Below the pieces are notes generated by a model, which saw only the letters and a program-made list of their open reading frames with translations, ran no database searches and was not told the DNA's origin. From the NCBI GenBank assembly GCA_944323675.1, contig CALUTK010000009.1, positions 1 to 44,238 on the forward strand: a stretch of DNA of 44,238 nt. The letters are read 5' to 3'. Numbering within the stretch: position 1 is the first letter of the stretch; every line of letters starts with the position of its first letter. The DNA comes from Candidatus Gastranaerophilales bacterium (GTDB lineage: Bacteria > Cyanobacteriota > Vampirovibrionia > Gastranaerophilales > Gastranaerophilaceae). Of this stretch, positions 1 through 7,646 are shown piece after piece. The position numbers and the translations under genes are program-made.

Positions 1-1073
1 GGAGACGGAACAAGAACTCTTGTTTCGTGAGGCTGCGGCTCATCAATACCTCCGTTAAAGAAGAATGTTACGTGAGCGTATTTTTCTGTTTCTGCAGTTC
101 TAAATTGTTTAATCCCGTTTGCTTCCAGAACATCGCCTAAGATATTTACAAGATGTTCTTTCGGAAATGCTACAGGGAATGTAAAATCTTCATTGTAGCT
201 TGTCATTGTGATATAGCAGAGGTTTTTGAGAACTTTCTTTCTTTCAAAGCCGTCAAAATCAGCGAAATTGAGGGCTTTGGAAATTTCTCTTGCTCTGTCA
301 GGTCTGTAGTTGAAGAAGATAATAGCATCATTGTCGTGAATTCGGCTTTCTTCTCCGCCTATAACAGTTGGAAGAACAAATTCATCATTGTCTCCTCTTG
401 CATATGATGCTTTTACACCTTCACATGCTGTTGCAGCGTGTTCGCCTTCACCGAGAAGAAGTGCATTATAGCCTTTTTCAACTCTGTCCCAGCGATTGTC
501 TCTATCCATTATATAGTATCTGCCGATAATAGTAGCAATAGGCGGAAGATTATATTTTTTAAGTTCTGCTTCAACTTTTTCTAAGAATGTGCAGGCACTT
601 TGAGGCGGTGTATCACGACCGTCTAAAAATGCGTGTACGTAAACTTTTTTCAAGCCTTCATCCGCAGCAAGTTTTATTAATGCCATAAGATGGTCTAACG
701 AAGAATGCACGCCGCCTGTTGATACCAGACCGAATAAGTGAAGTGCTGAATCATTCTTTTTAGCGTGGTTAACAGCCATTAAAAATCTTTCATTTTTAAA
801 GAAGGAGCCGTCTTTAATAGCTCTATTGATTCTTGACAAATCCTGATGTACAACGCGTCCTGCGCCGAGGTTAAGGTGACCGACTTCACTGTTGCCCATC
901 TGACCTTCAGGCAGTCCTACGTATTGCCCGTCAGCGTGAATAGTAATTGACGGATAATCTTTTTCAAGTTCATCAACGTGAACAGGGTGTGCCAATTTGG
1001 TTGCATCATATTCCGGATGGTTTTTGCTGATACCCCAGCCGTCCATAATACACAATAAAACTCTTTTACTCAT
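1..1073 (-). CDS. gpmI: 2,3-bisphosphoglycerate-independent phosphoglycerate mutase (C-terminus cut off)
   Basis: Interconverts 3- and 2-phosphoglycerate in cytoplasmic glycolysis using two metal ions. The reading frame is open to base 1, so only about the first 357 of roughly 510 residues are present. Visible hallmarks are the metal-binding start IMDGWG (Asp11) and NSEVGH, which places the phosphorylated serine at residue 62, its canonical position. DGRDTPP and the RPDR segment typical of the family follow. The start at 1073 is preceded by the ribosome site AGAGGGGAT. It is transcribed from its own promoter and runs out of the window. The family assignment is firm. Confidence 0.97.
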   Translation of the reverse strand, partial: MSKRVLLCIMDGWGISKNHPEYDATKLAHPVHVDELEKDYPSITIHADGQYVGLPEGQMGNSEVGHLNLGAGRVVHQDLSRINRAIKDGSFFKNERFLMAVNHAKKNDSALHLFGLVSTGGVHSSLDHLMALIKLAADEGLKKVYVHAFLDGRDTPPQSACTFLEKVEAELKKYNLPPIATIIGRYYIMDRDNRWDRVEKGYNALLLGEGEHAATACEGVKASYARGDNDEFVLPTVIGGEESRIHDNDAIIFFNYRPDRAREISKALNFADFDGFERKKVLKNLCYITMTSYNEDFTFPVAFPKEHLVNILGDVLEANGIKQFRTAETEKYAHVTFFFNGGIDEPQPHETRVLVPS

Positions 1074-1110
1074 ATCTATATCCCCTCTAGTGATTCTATA
1101 CAATGATTAG

Positions 1111-1139
1111 ATTTTATCAGGAACATATTTTGATTACAA
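1111..1139 (-). promoter_or_regulatory. sigma-70-type promoter of gpmI
   Basis: On the minus strand TTGTAA (1134-1139) and TAAAAT (1111-1116) are separated by exactly 17 bp, about 38 bases upstream of the gpmI start. Confidence 0.6.
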
Positions 1140-1302
1140 GAGGGCGGCTGATAGATGTGATAATTCTTTGTCCGGAAATCTCCCAGCCCCATTTATAAGT
1201 ATGGTAGGTCTAATCCCCTCTCCTTTTGTAGAAAAGGGAAGCACTAACTGCCGGATGAGGGTGTAAAAAAGGAACTTATGCACCGGTAAGGAATAATTTT
1301 GA

Positions 1303-1464
1303 GTCATTCTGAGGGCGAAGCCCGAAAGAATCCAGCTTTTTGAATGTGAAAAGAGATGTATGAAGCGTGATGAGATTAATTATTGTTGAACCATTCACTC
1401 CTCACCCATCCCTTTTCACTTACAATAAAAGGCTGGATTGCTTCGGCTAAAGCCTCGCAATGAC
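1303..1464. repeat. Long imperfect inverted repeat in the gpmI-yjbQ gap
   Basis: The two ends are near-inverted copies: GTCATTCTGAGG...AGAATCCAGC at the left and GCTGGATTGC...AATGAC at the right. Inner arms (TGTGAAAAGAGATG against CATCCCTTTTCAC) extend the symmetry. No coding frame is present. The rest of the 433-bp gap (1074-1506) holds the gpmI promoter and, around 1211-1260, a CCCCTCTCCTTTTG-type repeat arm resembling one near 3548. It looks like an intergenic palindromic element, and no target duplication was found. Confidence 0.5.
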
Positions 1465-1506
1465 ATCTAAATTTTTCGCCATAACCATAATGCCTATATG
1501 TAAAAA

Positions 1507-1923
1507 TTAATACAAAATCTGCACATAAACCGTTCTGGTTCTTGCTTTATTGTCAAAGTCAACGAGAACAATCTGCTGCCACTGACCGAGTTGTAGTGCC
1601 CCGTCTATGAGCGGAACCATTGTGCTGTTGCCGATAATTGAGGCTCTTACATGTGCGTAACCGTTCCCGTCATGCCAGGTATCATCGTGGTGATAATCCT
1701 TATCTACCGGCGCAATTTTTTCTAAAGCTTCCGGAAAATCCTTTAAAAGCCCCGGTTCATACTCAATATTAGTTATGGAAACCGTGCTCCCCGCAACATA
1801 CACGTACACAACAGCATCATGCAGCGAATGTTTGTAAACCGCATTCTGAACCTGTCTTGTTATGTCTTTGATTTCGGTATTTCCTTTTGTGTGAATAATA
1901 AATTTTTCATTTATTATTGTCAT
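1507..1923 (-). CDS. yjbQ: YjbQ/UPF0047 family protein
   Basis: A 138-residue protein of the YjbQ (UPF0047) family, which forms small beta-rich trimers. Some members show weak thiamine-phosphate synthase activity in vitro, but the physiological role is not settled. The family core GNGYAHVRAS and the C-terminal GQWQQIVLVDFD are clear, with a His-rich stretch (DYHHDDTWHDGNG) before the core. Its ATG overlaps the stop of the upstream amidohydrolase-like gene by 4 bases (ATGA at 1920-1923), so the two are translationally coupled. It has no promoter of its own that I can see. Confidence 0.9.
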   Translation of the reverse strand: MTIINEKFIIHTKGNTEIKDITRQVQNAVYKHSLHDAVVYVYVAGSTVSITNIEYEPGLLKDFPEALEKIAPVDKDYHHDDTWHDGNGYAHVRASIIGNSTMVPLIDGALQLGQWQQIVLVDFDNKARTRTVYVQILY

Positions 1924-3230
1924 AGTGTATACCTGATATCTCCTTTTTTAACTAATTTTCTGCCGTTAGAATATGTTGCATAAGGGCTGTGTTTCTTTGT
2001 TAAATCTCTGTAATCTTCTCCGTCTTCCAGTTTGAAAACGTTGAAGTCAGCGCATTTCCCGATTTTAATTGAGCCTGTTGAATTATCAAGACGGAGAATC
2101 CTTGCAGGATAAATCGTTAGATATTTTATAAGTTCTACTACGTCAAGTTCGTTATTTTCGTTTGCAAGAACAGCTTCTTTAAGCAAACTGTAGTCTTTAT
2201 CCGGCTTGAAACTCTGAGTTGAAAACCCGAAATTTTCAGGGAAATATTTAAGAACAGTTTTTAAAGGCAGTTTCCGGTTGCAGATTTCTTCGCTGTATGA
2301 CGGCTGATAGACAAATTTTGCACCTGTTTCCGCAAGCTTTTCAAGTTCAGTGTCGGATAAATAGTTGCCGTTTGCAGCAATTACTTTCTTTGTCAGAACT
2401 TTTAAATTATTCAGGTATTCCACAGGGCTTAAATCTCTTTCATATGGCGTAATTTTGCGCATCCCCATAAATTTATGCAGCAAATCAATATCTGAAAACC
2501 CGTGTTCCAGCCACTCAATCTCGTCTTTTGATTCTGCAAAGCGTGTCATAAGAAGCATATTGTGTTTTCTGCAGTATTTTGAAAAAAGCTCCCAGAGTTT
2601 TTTGTGTACGCCTGATATTGAATTCAGCATAATGCCAATGTGGGTATTATCCCCTTTATGCATTACTAAATCTTCTACCTTGGCTCTCAGTTCTTTAAAC
2701 TGCTTTTTACTTTTCATAGAAGTGTCTGCATAAACTTCAAAAAAGAGGTACGTTTTTATCGGCATTTTATTAATAACATCAAAATACTTAAATTCTTTAG
2801 AAACCTGTGCAACGCATGTTGTACCTGCTTTTATTGCCATATTAACTCCGTTTTCAAAGGATTTAATTTTTTCGCTTCTATCCATCGTAAAATATTTTGA
2901 AAGGATAGCTGCCCACTTAAGCGAATATGTATCAGCGGACACTCCGGCAAAATTATATTGTCTGCTGAAATTAATAAAGAATTTTTTAAGGGTATTTTTA
3001 ATCCCGTGAGGCTTGGTGATATTTTCATCAGTGTATTGAAATTGAGTGAATAAATCAACGAATCCTGGCGTTATAACTGCATTTCCGAGTTCTTTAACGT
3101 ATTTTTCTTCAAAGCTGACATCTTTATTGGGTATTATGTCAATAATTTTACCTTCATCAACAACTAATGCGTAATCTTCAAGTACGCTGTCCTCAGATGT
3201 CAAAATCCATTTTGCTTTATAACACTTCAT
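1920..3230 (-). CDS. Amidohydrolase-fold protein lacking the metal ligands (probable pseudoenzyme)
   Basis: Length (436 residues) and landmarks match the cytosine deaminase/SsnA/MTA-SAH deaminase branch: a beta-sandwich N-terminus, PGFVD at 55-59, AGTT at 135-138, and the C-terminal TGSIKIGKCADF module. Every position where the family carries a metal or catalytic ligand appears changed. The HxH after PGFVD is Phe61 and Gln63, the HxAE histidine is Arg230 in TRFAES, the AHC/AHG histidine is Asn287, and the GTD aspartate is Gln339 in FSTQS. The fold is kept but hydrolysis is unlikely. The start follows AAGGGGAT, and the gene is the first of an operon with yjbQ. A non-catalytic or regulatory role is inferred. 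Confidence 0.8.
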   Translation of the reverse strand: MKCYKAKWILTSEDSVLEDYALVVDEGKIIDIIPNKDVSFEEKYVKELGNAVITPGFVDLFTQFQYTDENITKPHGIKNTLKKFFINFSRQYNFAGVSADTYSLKWAAILSKYFTMDRSEKIKSFENGVNMAIKAGTTCVAQVSKEFKYFDVINKMPIKTYLFFEVYADTSMKSKKQFKELRAKVEDLVMHKGDNTHIGIMLNSISGVHKKLWELFSKYCRKHNMLLMTRFAESKDEIEWLEHGFSDIDLLHKFMGMRKITPYERDLSPVEYLNNLKVLTKKVIAANGNYLSDTELEKLAETGAKFVYQPSYSEEICNRKLPLKTVLKYFPENFGFSTQSFKPDKDYSLLKEAVLANENNELDVVELIKYLTIYPARILRLDNSTGSIKIGKCADFNVFKLEDGEDYRDLTKKHSPYATYSNGRKLVKKGDIRYTL

Positions 3231-3251
3231 AATATCCCCTTTTGCTGTACT

Positions 3252-3280
3252 ATTTTAACTTATCAAAGACTAAAAATCAA
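3252..3280 (-). promoter_or_regulatory. sigma-70-type promoter of the amidohydrolase-yjbQ operon
   Basis: Minus-strand TTGATT (3275-3280) and TAAAAT (3252-3257) are spaced 17 bp. The flank of MITE copy A begins only 4 bp upstream of the -35 box, so the insertion has replaced whatever lay upstream. Confidence 0.65.
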
Positions 3281-3292
3281 TAGATAAATTAA

Positions 3293-3537
3293 GGGATTTA
3301 TATCGCAGTTTACACCAGAGGCACAAAAGTGTCATGCTGAATTTATTTGACAAAGCGAACCAAAAATTTTGTCATCCTGAATTTATTTCAGGATCTAAAA
3401 ATTTTTGAGTGAGCCTGTCCTTACGAAGTGCAGCATCTCTATGCTGTTAGACCCTGAAACAAGTTCAGAACATGCCCTGAATTTATTTCAGGGGTGACAT
3501 TTCTGCGTTTTTTAGTGTAAACTGCTATATAAGTCCC
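3293..3537. mobile_element. MITE copy A (245 bp)
   Basis: Terminal inverted repeats: left GGGATTTATATCGCAGTTTA, right the reverse complement of GGGACTTATATAGCAGTTTA. There is no coding capacity. The flanks TAAATTAA and TTAATTTA agree at 6 of 8 positions, consistent with an old or degenerate 8-bp target duplication. The outer 60-100 bp on each side are about 90-95% identical to copy C in the opposite orientation, and this copy carries about 80 bp extra in the centre. The body contains several hairpins of the type CCTGAA..TTCAGG. Confidence 0.85.
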
Positions 3538-3545
3538 TTAATTTA

Positions 3546-3690
3546 ATTGCATTTCCCCCTCTCTCTTTGTGATACAAAGGGAACCGCTGAGCTTTGCGAA
3601 GCGTGTGACTCTGTATGCCTTGTGCTTAGGGTAGAATTTGTTAATGAGCTTTAGCGAATTTACAAATTCGGGAGAGGGTTCATTGAGTTG
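3546..3690. repeat. Palindromic intergenic repeat (CCCTCTC / GAGAGGG ends)
   Basis: CCCCCTCTCTCTTTGTG near the left and GGGAGAGGG near the right are inverted, and ACAAAGGG lies just inside the left arm. No ORF or promoter is evident. A related arm occurs near 1213. The assignment as a repeat family is tentative. Confidence 0.35.
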
Positions 3691-3700
3691 TTTTTGCCTG

Positions 3701-4783
3701 CTAGAAGTTATCCGGATTGAATTCAGGATATTTTATGTCGAGATTACCCTTAAATTCTTTGAAACCTTCGCCATTTCGTAAATCTACATACATAGGGAAC
3801 GGGTCAAATCCTCCATTTGAATAAACTCCGTGCCAGTTGTTATATCTTAACAAGTCTTGTTTTGCAATGCCGAAGAGTTTGCCGTCTTTATATGCATAAT
3901 TGTATTTAACAACATATTCAGGCTGTGCTTCGTGGAGTCTGTCAAAACAGCCGAGGTTATTGTTGAATTTTTCATAGTAAATTGTGTAATCGTGAAGTCG
4001 TTTATTTTTGTTAAAGAATCCCTGATAGGTTTTGGCTGTTCCATTCGGAAAGGCTACACGGGTTAATCTTTCATAGCCTTCTGAAATATCACTCTTGCCA
4101 AGCGGCTTTTTAGCCTCTCCTGAGAATTCTTTTATAAGAAAATCTGAATCATAAATACTTTTTGGAAAATTTTTGGGGTTTTCAAGGATTTTTGTTTCAT
4201 CACCTTCATAGACCCGTGACCACATTTGTCCGTTTTCTTTTTTATACTGTGTAATTCTGCGGACTAATTTATCCTCGTTATTAAAGACAAGAATATCTTT
4301 GAAAGTTTCTTCATCCTTAACTTTTTTATAAGTAATAGTCGAGCCGTTTTTAAATTTTGCGTTAATAACTTCATATTCGCCGTCAAAATATGGCTTGAAA
4401 TTTTCAATTTTTGTAATTTTGGGATCATAAGGAAGCGGCGGGACGTTGGGCTTATTCGAATCCGGCTGCGGTGCTATCGGAAGCGGTTCCGGTTTAGAAG
4501 GCTCCGGAATCGTAGGCTTTGGCGGAATAACAGGTTTAGAGTGCTTTGACATTTCTTGCTTTGTTGTTTGAATAACAGAGTCGGGTTTTATTTCGGTTTT
4601 CGCTTTTGGCGGTCGTTTCCCTCTGAAAATCAGCCATGCAAGAATACTTAAACCTACAACAGATGCCGCAGCGATTACTGTTTGCTGCTGCGTTGTGCTT
4701 AATCGTTTTCGTTCTTGCTGTTTTGCCGGTTCTGCCGACATAAATTGTGTATGATAGCTATTATTTATTCCGTAGATTTTCAT
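3701..4783 (-). CDS. Membrane-anchored protein of unknown function
   Basis: 360 residues, family not recognised. A short polar N-terminus (MKIYGINNSYHTQFM) is followed by a single transmembrane segment at about 35-53, a basic stop (FRGKRPPK), a proline-rich linker at about 57-125, and a C-terminal region of about 235 residues rich in Tyr, Asn and Lys. The C-terminal part contains recurring FPNGTAKTYQGFFN- and FKNGSTITYKK-like segments, which suggest small beta repeats. The topology fits a surface or periplasmic domain on a stalk. It lies 64 bases downstream of obg on the same strand and may be cotranscribed. The N-terminus resembles those of two other unknowns here (see findings). Confidence 0.7.
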   Translation of the reverse strand: MKIYGINNSYHTQFMSAEPAKQQERKRLSTTQQQTVIAAASVVGLSILAWLIFRGKRPPKAKTEIKPDSVIQTTKQEMSKHSKPVIPPKPTIPEPSKPEPLPIAPQPDSNKPNVPPLPYDPKITKIENFKPYFDGEYEVINAKFKNGSTITYKKVKDEETFKDILVFNNEDKLVRRITQYKKENGQMWSRVYEGDETKILENPKNFPKSIYDSDFLIKEFSGEAKKPLGKSDISEGYERLTRVAFPNGTAKTYQGFFNKNKRLHDYTIYYEKFNNNLGCFDRLHEAQPEYVVKYNYAYKDGKLFGIAKQDLLRYNNWHGVYSNGGFDPFPMYVDLRNGEGFKEFKGNLDIKYPEFNPDNF

Positions 4784-4847
4784 GATTCGCGTCTGGTATA
4801 AAACATGTAAATTCTTATTTTTGTTATGTGCGGGGTAATTTTAAAAT

Positions 4848-6131
4848 TTATCCGTAGAATTCGTCGGCATAGTATGCAAATTCCAGATGCCCTGTAATAA
4901 CTGTGTCGCCGTCTTTAATCCCCATAGACTTGAGCTTTTCAAATACCCCCATGCCGGTCAGGATATTCTGGAAACGTATTACCTGTTCGGAGTTTCTTTC
5001 ATCTGTAACCTGAGCGAGGCGAGAGATTTTTCCGCCGGTTATTATGTAGACATCTTTTGCCGCCTTTGTTATCTCATAGTCGCTGTCGTCGTTATTGTAT
5101 GCGTCTAAATCTTCTTCGACAACAATTTCTGTGACTGGTTTTTCAATTTCGTCAACCTTCTGTGACATAAAATTAACAAGTTTATCCACATTTTCGCCGG
5201 TTACAGCGGAAATCAAAAATACATCCTCAGCTTTTTTCTTAAACTCATTGTATAAAAAGTCTTTTCTCTCCTCATCAATCGCATCTATTTTATTCAGCGC
5301 AACGATTTGATAAAGTTTGCCGAGTTTTTCAGAGTGTTTGGAAAGTTCAAGGTTGATTTTTTCATAATTTTGGAGAGGATTTTCTTCAGTTGTGTCGATT
5401 ATATGAACAAGAAATCTGCATCTTTCAACATGACGTAAAAAGTCGTGTCCGAGACCGACACCTTCCGACGCTCCTTCAATAAGCCCAGGAATATCTGCAA
5501 CAACGTATCCGTCTCCCGATGGCTTTCTTACAACTCCGAGATTCGGAATAAGTGTTGTGAATGGGTAATCCGCAATTTTAGGTTTGGCAGAACTAATTCT
5601 GCTTATAAATGTTGATTTTCCTGCATTAGGCATCCCGAGAAGCCCGACATCTGCAATAAGTTTTAATTCTAAATATAATTCGCGCTCAATCGGCGGTTCC
5701 CCGGGTTCACAGAATTGAGGCGCGCGTTTTTGCGCGGTTGCAAATCTTGCATTGCCGCGTCCGCCCCTGCCTCCTTTTGCCACAAGAACCTTCTGTTCGT
5801 GTTCGGTTAAATCAGCAATAATATTGCCGCTTTTAACATCCTTTACAACAGTTCCGACCGGAACTTTTATATATAAATCCTTTGCCCAGCGTCCGTGGCA
5901 GTTTTTAATTCCGCCGTTTTCGCCGCTTTCAGCCTTGAATACGGATTTGTATTTAAAATCCATCAGGGTCGACATGTTTTCGTCAGCTATTAAATAAACA
6001 TCGCCGCCCTTGCCGCCGTCGCCGCCTGCAGGGCCGCCTTTATCCACGTATTTTTCCCGCCGCCACGCAACCATTCCGTTGCCGCCTCTGCCTGAAACTA
6101 TTCTGATTTTTGTTTTATCTAAAAATTGCAT
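4848..6131 (-). CDS. obg: Obg/CgtA GTPase
   Basis: Ribosome-assembly and stress GTPase. The order is the Obg glycine-rich domain (RGGNGMVAWRREKYVDKGGP, with GGDGGKGG), the G domain (P-loop GMPNAGKST, G2 DYPFTTLIPN, G3 DIPGLIEGA, G4 NKID, G5 ISAV), then a C-terminal OCT domain ending near YADEFYG. The start at 6131 (MQFLDKTKIRIV) is chosen over an ATG 36 bases upstream because AAAGGAT lies at the right distance and family members begin here. This gives 427 residues, a normal length. Confidence 0.97.
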   Translation of the reverse strand: MQFLDKTKIRIVSGRGGNGMVAWRREKYVDKGGPAGGDGGKGGDVYLIADENMSTLMDFKYKSVFKAESGENGGIKNCHGRWAKDLYIKVPVGTVVKDVKSGNIIADLTEHEQKVLVAKGGRGGRGNARFATAQKRAPQFCEPGEPPIERELYLELKLIADVGLLGMPNAGKSTFISRISSAKPKIADYPFTTLIPNLGVVRKPSGDGYVVADIPGLIEGASEGVGLGHDFLRHVERCRFLVHIIDTTEENPLQNYEKINLELSKHSEKLGKLYQIVALNKIDAIDEERKDFLYNEFKKKAEDVFLISAVTGENVDKLVNFMSQKVDEIEKPVTEIVVEEDLDAYNNDDSDYEITKAAKDVYIITGGKISRLAQVTDERNSEQVIRFQNILTGMGVFEKLKSMGIKDGDTVITGHLEFAYYADEFYG

Positions 6132-6173
6132 TTTTATATCCTTTATCAAGCCAAAACGGCTTCTCAAATATTG

Positions 6174-6297
6174 CGTTGGGTAAGTATGCCCAACTTACCT
6201 AATATAACATCGGGCGAGTATGTCCGACCGGCTTAAGACAGCTGTGCTTTTTATCGACATTTTTATATATTGTACAAGTGTGCCCGACCTGCATTTT
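6174..6297. repeat. Cluster of short palindromic repeats between obg and tsaD
   Basis: Three related units share a GGGC-AGTATG-CCCGAC pattern: GGTAAGTATGCCCAACTTACC-like at the left, TCGGGCGAGTATGTCCGACC in the centre, and an inverted ACAAGTGTGCCCGACC at the right. No coding frame fits. They may serve as transcript ends or as REP-like sites. Confidence 0.4.
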
Positions 6298-6310
6298 GCC
6301 AAATTTAAAT

Positions 6311-6343
6311 TTGCACTGCTGTTATTTTTATTTGTATTATAAT
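6311..6343 (+). promoter_or_regulatory. Promoter of tsaD, possibly giving a leaderless mRNA
   Basis: TTGCAC (6311-6316) is 18 bp from TATTAT (6335-6340), and an overlapping TATAAT occupies 6338-6343. Either choice puts the transcript start within about 3 bases of the ATG at 6350. Confidence 0.5.
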
Positions 6344-6349
6344 AATACT

Positions 6350-7426
6350 ATGAAAATGATTAAAGAAAAGCTGTTTAGTAAAACTTCCGTTGAGATAGGG
6401 CCGGAATGCGGATATGACAATTATATTATGGCAATAGAATCAAGCTGCGACGAAACTGCATGTGCTATTGTGAAAAACGGCAGGGAGGTTATCGCAAATG
6501 TTGTGGCGTCCCAGATTAAAACTCATGCAAAATTCGGCGGTGTAATACCGGAAATCGCGGCGCGCGAGCACCTTGATTCAATCAATATCGTGATAGAAGA
6601 GGCTTTTAATCAGGCAAAGGAAAATGCAGGACTTGAGCCTGATGATATTACAGCATTTGCCGGAACCGTAGGACCGGGGCTTGTCGGATGCCTTCTTGTC
6701 GGGTTGAATGCTGCAAAAACTCTTGCGCTTGTATATGACAAGCCGTTTATCGGAGTTAACCACCTGAATGCTCATCTTTGCGGAAATTATATTGATACAG
6801 AACTGAAACCGCCATTTATGGCGCTTCTTGTGAGCGGCGGACATACTCAGATTATAGATGTTAAATCTTACTCAGAACAGTATATTCTCGGAGAAACAAT
6901 AGATGATGCCGTCGGGGAAGCTTATGATAAAGTCGCACGCCTTATCGGATTACCGTATCCCGGAGGGCCAAGACTTGATAAGCTTGCGCAGGAAGGAAAC
7001 CCGAAAGCGTATCAACTCCCGAAGGCTAAAGTCGACGGGTATAACTTTAGTTTCAGCGGGCTTAAGACCGCCGTATTAAGGCTGGTTAAAGACTTAAAAA
7101 AACAATACAATACGGAAGAACTTCCTGAAAATGTAATAAAAGATGTTTGTGCAAGTTTTCAGGAATGCGTATCTTCAACTTTGTTAAAGAAACTTAAATC
7201 TGCCGCTGATGAAAACGGATATAAGCAAATCGTCATTGCAGGCGGGGTTGCTGCAAATTCAGAAATCAGAAAGAAAATTTTTAATCTTCAAAATGAAGGT
7301 TATCAAGTATTCGCGCCTCCAATGAAATACTGTACGGATAATGCTGCAATGGTCGCGTCCTGTGCTTACTTTAATACAAATACTTTTGATGATGTGAATG
7401 TAGAGGTGTTTTCAAGGGTAAAATAA
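6350..7426 (+). CDS. tsaD: tRNA N6-adenosine threonylcarbamoyltransferase
   Basis: Transfers threonylcarbamoyl to A37 of ANN-decoding tRNAs, normally with TsaB and TsaE. Shown by AIESSCDETA near the N-terminus, the metal-binding GVNHLNAH (HxxxH), the LLVSGGHTQ segment, YDKVAR and FSFSGLKTA. The start is uncertain. ATG 6350 adds about 26 residues before the usual family start, ATG 6356 is similar, and ATG 6428 (MAIESS) matches family length. None has a good ribosome site. I chose 6350 because a promoter ends just before it. It is divergent from obg. Confidence 0.95.
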   Translation: MKMIKEKLFSKTSVEIGPECGYDNYIMAIESSCDETACAIVKNGREVIANVVASQIKTHAKFGGVIPEIAAREHLDSINIVIEEAFNQAKENAGLEPDDITAFAGTVGPGLVGCLLVGLNAAKTLALVYDKPFIGVNHLNAHLCGNYIDTELKPPFMALLVSGGHTQIIDVKSYSEQYILGETIDDAVGEAYDKVARLIGLPYPGGPRLDKLAQEGNPKAYQLPKAKVDGYNFSFSGLKTAVLRLVKDLKKQYNTEELPENVIKDVCASFQECVSSTLLKKLKSAADENGYKQIVIAGGVAANSEIRKKIFNLQNEGYQVFAPPMKYCTDNAAMVASCAYFNTNTFDDVNVEVFSRVK

Positions 7427-7646
7427 TTTATTTTTCCCTCTCTAACCTTTACGTCCTAATATCAAAATTTTCGAGTTCTACTCTCATAAAAATTTTTAAT
7501 CATAGTTTATTCATAAAAGAACGCAAAACAATAGCTGTCTGTTTTTGATATGTCCTTGCCGGAGCCGGAATAGGAAACGATGCTAACTTAAATTTTGTGG
7601 TTCAGTCTAAAACAAAACATTAAATTAAGTCATGCGTACTCAAGTC

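Noticed and set aside
153-407. Plus-strand ORF of 84 codons
   Set aside because: Antisense to gpmI, which is unmistakable on the minus strand; no ribosome site and no recognisable protein.
3293-3537. Repeated TGAACTTGTTTCAGG-type units considered as a CRISPR array
   Set aside because: Units are few, inverted rather than direct, and lie within terminal inverted repeats with target duplications. No cas genes are present.
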